Positions 20,638 through 28,153 of a stretch of DNA of 28,908 bases are shown one piece after another. A model generated the notes under the pieces. It ran no database searches. It worked only from the letters and a program-made list of their open reading frames with translations, and had not been told where the DNA came from. Numbering within the stretch: the first letter of the stretch is position 1; every line of letters begins with the position of its first letter. The translations under genes were made by a program, and so were the position numbers. The DNA is from Symsagittifera roscoffensis. Lineage: Eukaryota > Xenacoelomorpha > Acoela > Convolutidae. Location of the stretch: contig NC_087067.1 in the NCBI RefSeq assembly GCF_963678635.1, positions 28,844,495 through 28,873,402 on the forward strand, given 5' to 3'.

Positions 20638-21521
20638 GGGCACTTCCAGCAGCCTTTTCACCCATAATGTTCCCCCTTCCTTCACAATTACCCTAGTTTC
20701 ATCTGCATCAATGAACGTTTTTAAAGATAACACTCTGGCCAGCTTCAAAAATCTCCTGAGTGAAGAAACAAAATTGCAAGGTGAATGGAGAGTAGCAGTT
20801 ACAGAAATTACCTTCCCTACTCAGATAACAACGTAACTGACAACAACATTGTATTCTACAAAAAAGATCGGGTTATAGCAAGCATGAAAGTTGATAAAGA
20901 CAAGATCTCCAGACCTTACCTTGGAGAAACAGCAAAAATAACAAAAGGAGAATATACGAGCATTGATCAAATACTGGACGAGATTCGTCGAAAGACAGAA
21001 TTAGAGAAATTGGATTACGTGATAGATCCAATAACCAAACATATTTCCTTATGGCTGCATTATTGGGAAGGTATAACTTTTTCAAGCCCGCAAATTCCTA
21101 GTCTACTTGGATTCAAAGGCGTCAGAGATGGAACTGGTTATCATAAAGGTTACAAACAAGGAAGCACGAAACATAGCACATTCTCTACCCAAGATCTTAT
21201 TGCTGACTATCCCGTTGATGTATGCGCTGGTACTCAGCTTATGTTTATTTATCTGTTATAATTCATTATCAAATAGTCGGAGACACAAAAGCACCCCTTT
21301 TACGAGTCATTGATACAAATCGTCGAGTGAAAAACGGTTACGCATGTACAATTGAACCGAATCATCGTAAAGTGTTTAGTAATTTGGATTTTAAAAAACT
21401 TTTGGTCAATAATTTTTCCAATATTTCTGTGAAGTTGCGCACAGAAACTGGAGGACTTGTTCCTTTCGCTGGAGGGGGAAAAGTTGTTCTGACTTTGAAA
21501 TTTCAAAAGTTTAGCAATTGA
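20630..21521 (+). pseudogene. Penton-like minor capsid protein candidate, two frameshifts
   Basis: The ATG at 20630 overlaps the integrase stop. The N-terminal part has SFTITLVSSASMNVFKDNTL and GEWRVAVTEITFP, the form I associate with Polinton single-jelly-roll (penton-like) proteins: a strand, an N-T-L/A-x-F segment and a (G/W)EV-(A/G)-L/V-(T/S)EI strand. The frame stops at 20836; the next part, DNNVTDNNIVFY to DYPVDVCAGTQLMFIYL, is in a -1 frame to 21261; the last part, IVGDTKAPLLRVID to GKVVLTLKFQKFSN, is in a further -1 frame to 21521. Total span ~297 codons. It would sit at capsid vertices. The capsid role is from family knowledge, not tested here; a different virion protein is possible. 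Confidence 0.6.
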
Positions 21522-21526
21522 TCAAA

Positions 21527-21934
21527 ATGGATTCATATTACCACAACCAAGCAAACCTACCACATTTCTCGGGGCATTATAGACAACGAGGCAGTGGCTT
21601 CGGTGCATTAGCCTTGGGAATAGGAAGAGTCGCACTTCCACTGGCTCGAAAATTTGTGATACCCGCGGCTAAAAAAATCGGAAAAGAACTACTTCTTCAG
21701 GCAGCTCCAGAACTGATAGAAGTTGCAACAAAAAGAAAAAGTCCTAAGCAGGCACTCAAAAGCACCGTTAGAAAAACAATCAAAAAGCAAGTAGGAGGAG
21801 GAAGTAGATCTCGGAAAAGTCATCCGAAAAGAACGACGGCGTTTAAACGAAAAACGAGACGCGTCATTCCCAGAAAACGAACTGCACAGAGAATTCGCTC
21901 CGATTTCTTTATAAGGGTTAAAAATGATTTCTAA
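21527..21934 (+). CDS. Basic virion core (pX-like) protein
   Basis: 135 residues from ATG 21527 in context CAAAATGG; the upstream in-frame TTG at 21518 is unlikely to be used. The layout is a Gly-rich N-terminus with RQRGSGFGALALGIGR, an amphipathic helical middle (PAAKKIGKELLLQAAPELIE) and a very basic C-terminus (QVGGGSRSRKSHPKRTT, then KRKTRRVIPRKRTAQR). A gly-rich/helix/basic arrangement is typical of the adenovirus core-like or pX/pVI-like proteins of Polintons and adintoviruses, which bind DNA or the inner capsid. Intact. Its TAA lies 11 bases into the next gene, as with other pairs in the block. Confidence 0.65.
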   Translation: MDSYYHNQANLPHFSGHYRQRGSGFGALALGIGRVALPLARKFVIPAAKKIGKELLLQAAPELIEVATKRKSPKQALKSTVRKTIKKQVGGGSRSRKSHPKRTTAFKRKTRRVIPRKRTAQRIRSDFFIRVKNDF

Positions 21935-23239
21935 TTTAATCCCGAGTGAAGCAACTCACAGCTCCTTGGACTTATTTGAGAAACCGCCTTTACTTGTCAC
22001 TTTTGAAAATGCATTCACCCAAAAAATTGGACCTTCCTACTCTCCTGATGGTCCTATGCTCGAGTTTGAAGTACTCGGCGACAGAAATAATTTCATCGAT
22101 CTTCAACGTACTCGTTTGGAAATAGTTGCACGAATTGTTCGAAGCAATGGAAACGTGCTTCGAACGCATGCTACAGAGGCGGCAAACAGAGATACACCGT
22201 ATTTTGTTAACAATCCTTTATCTTCATTATTTTCTGAGTGTACACTGTCTCTGAATTGTAAAAAATATCAACTACCAATGCTAATTTTGCCCATTAAAGC
22301 TTTATTGAGACCGAGTTTTCATACGGTAATGATGCCAAGAAAACATGGTTGGCTTGTCAAGGTTATTATTATGAAGAAAATCCATCGGCCATTGACGGTG
22401 CTGGAAGGAGAGCTGATGATGTTACGGAGCGTAAAGGTCTCGTTGCGGCCTCGAGCGAGCTGAAGCTATTTGGTAAAATTGCTTGCGACTTTTTGTCGTG
22501 TGACAAGCATCTACTTAGTGGTGTGACAATAAGATTGTCTCTTAGACGTTCTCCTAATGATTTTGTTGTCATATCTGAAGATGCAGCTAAACACTGCAAG
22601 GTCCAAATAATCGAAGCTAACCTCTATGTCAGAAAGATGACTGTGACTGACCATGTTCTCTCATCAATAGAAAAAACTTTGTTGAAGAACCCGGCAATTT
22701 ACAATTACATCGAAGTAGTACCAAAAACGTTTCTCGCAACTGCAGGAGTACAAAGCTGGCGACAAGAGGATGTTTTTGCAAAAGAACCTGTTCGAAGAAT
22801 GATAGTAGCAATGAGCATAAACGAAGCATATTTGGGTACTAATAGAACAAACCCTTTTCATTACGAGAAATTTGGGTTGAATGAGATCATTGTGTACAGA
22901 AACGCTCTACCCATTGCCGGAACTCCCATCTCAACATCAGACAATAAAAGAATTTATTACAATACGCTTGAGGCATTTGATTTTGTTTTAAACACTAGTC
23001 ATGGAATCAGTCTCGCTAATTATGATAATCATTTTATTATGGCTTTTGATCTCACGTCTACTCAGGAGGCTTCACACGATTTTATTCATCCTGAATTGAC
23101 CAATTGCACTATTTCGCTCGAATTCAAGTTTGACGCAGGTCTCGGTAATAACGTCGAGTTATTGTTTATGGGAGAGCGTGCATCAACAGTTTATGTGCGT
23201 TCAGATAGAAAAATTACCAAAAACACTCTTATGACCTAA
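21924..23239 (+). pseudogene. Major capsid (double jelly-roll) protein candidate, frameshifted
   Basis: The protein begins at ATG 21924 with SSLDLFEKPPLLVTFENAFT and has a EFEVLGDRNNFIDLQRTRLE strand, both typical of the ~430-residue Polinton major capsid family. In frame 1 it stays sensible to CTLSLN near residue 112. After a six-A run (22260-22265) the coding sense moves to the -1 frame, where a TAA (22295) is met almost at once, and then runs open from the 22300s to 23239 (LACQGYYYEENPSAID, IACDFLSCDKHLLSGVTIRL, PFHYEKFGLNEIIVYRN, HFIMAFDLTSTQEASHDFIH). The homopolymer position makes a sequencing error possible for the first lesion, but the TAA is a second one. Span 438 codons. Confidence 0.65.
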
Positions 23240-23246
23240 GATAGAC

Positions 23247-23684
23247 ATGGATAATCTTCAACTAGTAGAAATTATTAACCGTTGTAAACATTTGAAACAT
23301 CGCTTTAGAGGTGTTTTTCCGGCAGATTTGCCATGCTCTTCAATACTGAAAAACGATAATACGTTCATGATTATGAATGCCTCACCATCGGATCAACCTG
23401 GAACCCACTGGTTGCTTTTTGCTCAAGCTGGAGGACAGATATTCTTCGCAGATCCTCTAGGTAAACGATTATGTGATTATCCCCTCGTGTACAAGAATAT
23501 GCGACGTACAATTCACGAGGGAAATCAACTACTGTTGAAATAACCAATACAATCAGCTGATTCAGTGTTATGCGGACTTTATTGTATTTATGTTGCTCAT
23601 GTTATAATTACAAACAAATTTCCAATAGGTTTCAAACTTAATTATCATGATTTGATATGATTTGCCAAACATATGTTATTCTAA
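23247..23684 (+). pseudogene. Adenain-type maturation cysteine protease, two in-frame stops
   Basis: Begins ATG 23247, seven bases after the capsid gene. All three adenain-type catalytic elements are visible: His54 in GTHWLLF, Asp69 in FFADPLG and Cys in DSVLCGLYCIY (about residue 109), plus N-terminal LPCSSIL. A TAA at 23541-23543 stops the same frame between His/Asp and Cys. A TGA at 23658-23660 (an arginine CGA would give it by C-to-T) stops it again shortly before the natural-looking end FAKHMLF and TAA at 23684. No frameshift is needed. In viruses of this type the enzyme cleaves capsid and core proteins during maturation. Here it is inactive unless stops are read through. Confidence 0.85.
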
Positions 23685-23778
23685 ATTAATTTATTGATGT
23701 TTTTGTAAAATTCATAAATTCGTTTTTTTTTTTCAATTCATTCTTATTAACAACAAAGTTTTTTTTCTGCAAGTTTAT
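23685..23778. other. Short AT-rich spacer after protease
   Basis: About 95 bases, T-rich, with no clear terminator or gene. It separates the structural block from the inverted-repeat cassette. Confidence 0.5.
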
Positions 23779-23907
23779 GTGAACCGCGAAAAGTTTCATA
23801 TCAAGTCCTTCAAAATAATAAGGCATGGCCGTTTGGTTTAAGGGGCAATAGCTAACCCGGCGTTGCTCGTCGCTACGCTCCTCGGGAACGCCTCTCGCTT
23901 GTGTAGT
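23779..23907 (+). repeat. Inverted repeat, left arm (GC-rich core)
   Basis: This arm matches the reverse complement of 27340-27466 over about 128 bases. The inner 80 bases (about 23821-23900, from AAGGCATGGCCGTTTGG to GCTCCTCGGGAACGCC) have only about three mismatches; the outer part has more. The core is GC-rich in AT-rich surroundings and is itself a weak palindrome (GGCGTT...AACGCC). It could be a terminal repeat of a nested element, an internal inversion repeat or a pair of MITE copies. Confidence 0.9.
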
Positions 23908-23947
23908 AACATTTTTTTGATATACAAGAGCGAAAGAAAACCAATAT

Positions 23948-24574
23948 TTAAAACTTGAATTTCTTCTCCATGATAAATTTCACAAACAAAGTGTTTGAAT
24001 CAATTTCCATACAACCATACCCACTTAAAATTATGTCAATTATTTTCGAAAACTCAGCAGCGTTTTCACCATTCAAAATATTAGTAAAGCGTTCAATTGT
24101 TAAGTTAGTAATCAGGTCAGTTTGAGTTTGAACAGATTTAGTCTGCGAGCCGAAGCAAACTTGAGGCAATCGTCTGCGAACTGGAACACCACTAACATCT
24201 AAGTTGTTGATGGAGTTATAATTCACAGCTATTTTCAGTTTTTCCATCAGAGGGCCAGACAATTCATAGTTGGAGCAACCCAAAATTAAATATTTGAATG
24301 TTGAGAGAAGACAAGGAACAACGAAGGCTTTTGAAGTCATCTTGTTAAGTAAATCGGTAGACTCTTTCGTAAATTCGACCAGCACATGATAATTGTTTTC
24401 GTTGTCAATCGAATGGTTGCAAAAATCTAATTTATTCGAATGGGAGGATACTGCAAAATTTGCTTTTGAAGCGAAGCCTGAAAAGTTGGGTTCATGATTC
24501 AGGATGAAAAATTTGTAATTTTTAGGGAACTGTTTGAAATAATCAGGGGATTGCTCATATATTGCTTCAACCAT
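23948..24574 (-). CDS. Uncharacterised 208-aa protein in the inverted-repeat cassette
   Basis: 208 residues, ATG at 24574, no interruption. It has a charged helical N-terminus (MVEAIYEQSPDYFKQFPKNY), a mixed region with NNYHVLVEFTKE, a hydrophobic-cysteine strand (FVVPCLLSTFKYLILGC), and a C-terminal helical part ending in basic residues. The single His-x-hydrophobic motif was considered as an HUH endonuclease but there is only one histidine, so no family is claimed. It is 37 bases downstream of the PC4-like gene on the same strand and likely co-transcribed. Orientation is opposite to all other viral genes, as with early or accessory genes. Confidence 0.55.
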   Translation of the reverse strand: MVEAIYEQSPDYFKQFPKNYKFFILNHEPNFSGFASKANFAVSSHSNKLDFCNHSIDNENNYHVLVEFTKESTDLLNKMTSKAFVVPCLLSTFKYLILGCSNYELSGPLMEKLKIAVNYNSINNLDVSGVPVRRRLPQVCFGSQTKSVQTQTDLITNLTIERFTNILNGENAAEFSKIIDIILSGYGCMEIDSNTLFVKFIMEKKFKF

Positions 24575-24611
24575 TGCTTTGAAGTTTCAATCGAATAACG
24601 AGTTGATAATG

Positions 24612-24962
24612 TTACACAACCCGACAGTTATCATCGTTTTCACTTTCGCATTCCTTTTCAGAGCATGAAGATTTGTTTCGCTTTTTTCTAAGTTTTTCAG
24701 TCACGTCGCAGTTTTTTGCTTTCGTCAACCTTTTGATTTTTGTATAATTGTCCGCCAAGGACTCGAATTCACCAGTTGACAAAGTTATTCCTTGTCGATA
24801 CTTGAAAGTTCCCTCCTCTTCTTTTTTGTACAATTTGATAGTTATGTAAGTACCGGTCTGTGCGAATATTTTTGCACCGACTCTAACTAAACGTTCATCA
24901 TTCGAAGATATATCCCTAAAATCATCGAAATAGTCTACATCCGTGTCAAGAGAAGCGTACAT
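24612..24962 (-). CDS. PC4-like single-strand DNA-binding protein candidate
   Basis: 116 residues from ATG 24962. The middle (about residues 24-70: RVGAKIFAQTGTYITIKLYK, then KYRQGITLSTGEFESLADN) has the shape of a transcriptional coactivator p15/PC4 domain: an N-terminal basic strand, I-x-I-K/R-x-Y/F, a (K/R)-x-G-I-x-L turn and a final helix with an F/W-x-x-L. The tail is lysine-rich then acidic (KLRKKRNKSSCSEKECESEN). PC4-type proteins bind single-stranded DNA and occur in several large DNA viruses. Here it could serve replication or transcription. Assignment is by pattern only, so an unrelated fold is possible. First gene of a two-gene minus-strand unit. Confidence 0.45.
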   Translation of the reverse strand: MYASLDTDVDYFDDFRDISSNDERLVRVGAKIFAQTGTYITIKLYKKEEEGTFKYRQGITLSTGEFESLADNYTKIKRLTKAKNCDVTEKLRKKRNKSSCSEKECESENDDNCRVV

Positions 24963-25588
24963 TATAAATGAATAACAACCAACTGGTTTTTAGTGTGGAA
25001 CGTTGAAGAATGACTGATCACAGTATACGAGACAGATCATGCGCTCCCAAAGTAAAAATTTACGTGATAACGTTTACGAGCGCCCTAAGCCATATTGATA
25101 AGACTTAATCACCAAGGATATAATTTCTTTAACGATAAACCTCTTTTTATATGGGTATTTAGTTACTTTTTCCCCCGGCTATACTCTAAAAATCTTCTAG
25201 TGTTATTTATTGTGACGGTTATTTTAATGACTGTTATGAATCATGGTAATGAATTTCTAACAGCATAACAAAGAATGTCTGGCAAACTATCATGAAAACT
25301 TGATTTTGAGTGCTTTCGCCCGTAGCCACTATAATAAAGCTATCACATAAATCTAAAAAATCGGGTTTTCACATTCATTCCTAACATGACCTCAGGCGTC
25401 ATGCTTAAAAGAATGAATAAAATTTGATAGCCTCGCCTAAAAAGTTATTAGCTTTGACCTAATTGAACTATGCCACACCTTTCCTGATCTCATTCTCATT
25501 AATAAAGTTTTCATACTTTTCATTCTCTCAATTTCATTTCGGTAGTTCAGTCATTTCATTTTAACAAAACTTTAAACCTCTTCAAGTC
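24963..25588. promoter_or_regulatory. Divergent intergenic region with hairpin and initiator-like site
   Basis: 626 bases lie between the PC4-like gene (minus) and the broken gene at 25589 (plus), so both should have promoters here. At 25373-25418 an interrupted hairpin has ATTCATTC / GAATGAAT outer arms and CATGAC / GTCATG inner arms. TCAGT at 25547-25551, 38 bases before the ATG, matches the arthropod initiator consensus. No convincing TATA box was seen. Confidence 0.4.
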
Positions 25589-26204
25589 ATGACTAGTCCT
25601 TTACAAATAATCTCAGTGTCTGACCGAGAAAGAACAATTATCTACCAAACATACACGAGAGAGTCGATTGCAGTCATCCATCAACAGAAAGAGAGAGTCT
25701 CTCCGTCTACAGCAAGTCCGTTCAATGACTTGGCTCCCCAAAAAAAACGACGAGAATCAAAACGAGGAATGGACTACAAAAAGTCATATCATGCCACCGA
25801 ACTACCTCCTTGATCACATCGATCTACTTAGACAGAATCGAAAACGAATGTACGAGAGTTGCACTATTCACGAGAGCTATCCGGCATTAGAAAAGACGGA
25901 GATAAACGACACAACCTCGCTCGAGCAGTCTCCAAGAAAAATTCTCTTCGCGTATGACTGCGAGTCAATACCATTGTATGAAAATCAGGAGGGATGTATT
26001 CGTGATGATGCAGAGCGCGAAGCGTACTAGGATATTCCGACAGCAATGTCTCCCGAGTCGTTTGTTAGGGGAGCAGTTTCAACTCCAGAACAATCAACTT
26101 CCTAATCGGATGCTCGGGTTTCATCTAGTGCGGAGACAATTGATCTAGTCACCCCAGATCTCATTCAAGGCACTCCTCCAAATGCAGCTTGCTATGCGCC
26201 ATAA
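25589..26204 (+). pseudogene. Unrecognised gene with frameshift and stops
   Basis: A frame from ATG 25589 (SPLQIISVSDRERTIIYQTY) ends at TGA 25811. A second frame, open from about 25668, continues with coding sense from about 25800 (LLDHIDLLRQNRKRMYESC, KILFAYDCESIPLYENQEG) to TAG at 26028, and the same frame goes on as DIPTAMSPESFVRGAVSTPE, a TAA, then SSAETIDLVTPDLIQGTPPN to about 26204. The composition is polar, with serine/threonine/proline and charged residues in the C-terminal part, like a regulatory or nuclear protein. I recognise no domain, and no LxCxE motif was found. It points away from the PC4-like gene across a shared promoter region. Confidence 0.45.
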
Positions 26205-26480
26205 AAGAGAAAACTACAGTTTCGAGGTTTCTAATAACTTAAACAAAAAACTTTCGTTTGTTTCAAATATTATTCCAAGGTTTTATATTTTCATTTTTGT
26301 TTGATTTGACTTCTAAGCTGTTTTAACATAACTGTGTGTATATTTTTTGTCTCAGTTTTTATTTTGCTTAGAAGATCAATTAAAGTTTGCCCCTTAAAGT
26401 TTTCAGCAAAATGTTAGAGAAAAACTAGAAAAAAATCACAAATCGAGAATAATTTTACGCTAAAATTGTTGTTTGAGAAA
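26205..26480. other. AT-rich spacer, nothing recognised
   Basis: Low-complexity AT-rich sequence, without an open frame that looks real. It leads into the GA microsatellite. Confidence 0.5.
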
Positions 26481-26489
26481 GAATGAGAG

Positions 26490-26520
<31 letters not shown>
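26481..26520. repeat. (GA)n microsatellite
   Basis: About 17 GA dinucleotides with a GATA interruption. Confidence 0.95.
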
Positions 26521-26574
26521 AATACACTTGCTCAGTAGTAAACCCCATTTGGAATATCCTTTTCGGGATGTTTT

Positions 26575-26740
26575 TTTCTTTTCAAAAGAAAGATAAATAT
26601 GGAAGGGTCCAACATTTTCTTGTTGGTAGTCCAACCATATTTATTTGGCTTTTTTATCAAACACTCTCTGTCCTCTCTCTCATCATACTTTGTGCCCGGT
26701 GGGGTTAGCCAGGTCTTACGCAAAGTAACAGAGAGTGTTT
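26575..26740. repeat. Cluster of three hairpins
   Basis: Three inverted repeats follow each other. TTTCTTTT-C-AAAAGAAA is at 26575-26591. ATAAATATGG (26593-26602) pairs with CCATATTTAT (26635-26644), with CCAAC / GTTGG (26609-26613, 26622-26626) nested inside. AAACACTCTCTGT (26659-26671) pairs perfectly with ACAGAGAGTGTTT (26728-26740). The open frames on both strands here are weak and most likely consequences of the repeats. It may be a structured RNA, an origin-like region or a degraded insertion. Confidence 0.6.
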
Positions 26741-27339
26741 TAAGCCATAAATCTGCATTATATTACATTCATATACATGTTTTGGGTGTAAAACGGACAA
26801 TTTTTTGGTAAAATGTGAAAAAAAAATTTATGTTTTTTTTTTCGAAAAATGAACATGACCCTTAACCCTGCTCAGAAATTCATGGCAAATTGATTGAGGG
26901 TAGTTTCAATGAATTTGGAGAGAAAAAAATTTTTCCCAATTTTTTTTTCAATATTTTCACAAAAATCAGATTTTCTCAAAAAATCACAACTTTTTAAGCG
27001 TCTACTCTCATTGATTGGGCTATAATTGTTTTTTTTTTAATTTCTACGCTTGTCCTAATTACGTATCAGATAGCGCCTAAAAATTTCAAACCACATTCAC
27101 TTGAATTTAAAACGTGAACGAATACTTCAAGCTAAAAATGAAGGAAAAAAGAAGTTAAAAAATTATGTTTTTTAAATTTCGAACACGACCAGTAGAACTG
27201 TGCTCGAGGTCCCACAAAACTAACTGGTTTTTTTTGTTGATAGATTTAAAAGACACTTTTTAAACTTTACTTTTCCTTTTTTCACAACATAAAAAGTTTG
27301 AGATTTTCCTTTATTTTGAAAAAAAAAATTCACTTGAAA
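26741..27339. other. AT-rich, homopolymer-laden spacer
   Basis: Long runs of A and T dominate (for example around 26819-26842 and 26926-26950) and no gene, RNA or repeat unit is convincing. It lies inside the inverted-repeat cassette, on its right side. Confidence 0.5.
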
Positions 27340-27466
27340 CTACAGAACGGGAGGCGTTCCCGAGGAGCGTAGCGACGAGCAACGCCGGTTTAGCTATTGC
27401 CCCTTTAACCAAACGGCCATGCCTTAATAATTCGAAGGACATGATATGAAATGTTTCACGGGACAC
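27340..27466 (-). repeat. Inverted repeat, right arm (GC-rich core)
   Basis: Reverse complement partner of 23779-23907. It starts near CTACAGAACGGGAGGCG and carries the GC-rich core GGCGTTCCCGAGGAGCGTAG. The arms enclose about 3.4 kb. Overall identity is high (roughly 88% by eye, higher in the core), so the arms diverged after duplication or insertion. Confidence 0.9.
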
Positions 27467-28153
27467 TGAATGACATGAACGAAACTTTGATTCCGATATC
27501 TTTTACACATTCAAATGACAATCTATGCTTATCATGCATCGGTAACTATCAAGGTATCAAATTTGCAAAATTTTCGTTTTTTAAGTTAACTATTTTATTT
27601 CAACTTAATTAGTTAGTTGAGGGCTTTACTTTCTGAATACTTTTATCTCATGTTTCTACTTTTTATTATACCTATTTACGCAAACCAAGAAGTGGGCTTG
27701 AAATCATTAGGAAATTACTGTTTCACGGTTAAAATTAGTCAGAAAAAGTTTTAGGCTCTATCTGAATCATTCTAAGCTTTAAGTTTTGTAACTTAGTGCT
27801 GAAATGTTAATTGAAAGTCTAAGCCAGTCCCCTAAAAAATGCCAAAACTTTATCGCTAACCCTTAAAATTAACAGCAAAAGTTTGAGGCTGTAAATGAAT
27901 CAGTTTTTAGTATACAAAACCCCTGCACTTGAGCAGAGTGATGAGACATTTAGAGCTTAAAGCTACAATAAACCCTGTTTTTGGAAAGGAAAGTACTTAT
28001 TGTCAAGACGGCGAAGTATAACTCTCGTTAGTGGCTTCTACTTGCCCTTACCCGCAAAGTTTTTTGGTGCTAGTCACTTCTCGCTTTTGCTTTTTCATAA
28101 CCAGTTCTACTTCTTGAAATTTTCCTGAATTACTTCAGTAACTTCAACAAACA
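27467..28153 (+). promoter_or_regulatory. Upstream region of the zinc-finger/polymerase gene
   Basis: 687 bases with no gene on either strand. The last part holds TCAGT at 28135-28139, fifteen bases before the ATG, an initiator-like position that would give a very short leader. CAAACAATG is a suitable start context. No TATA box was identified. Confidence 0.4.

Noticed and set aside
22255-22300. Programmed -1 frameshift in the major capsid gene at the A run
   Set aside because: The six-A run lacks a proper slippery heptamer in frame, and the -1 frame meets a TAA at 22295. Other genes shift in both directions, so decay or sequencing error fits better.
23948-24574. HUH rolling-circle endonuclease in the 208-aa protein
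   Set aside because: Only a single H-x-hydrophobic motif is present, without the second histidine or a Tyr motif in a suitable place.
26532-26811. Small open frames on both strands around 26.5-26.8 kb
   Set aside because: They lie on a microsatellite and inverted repeats, mirror each other and show no family features.
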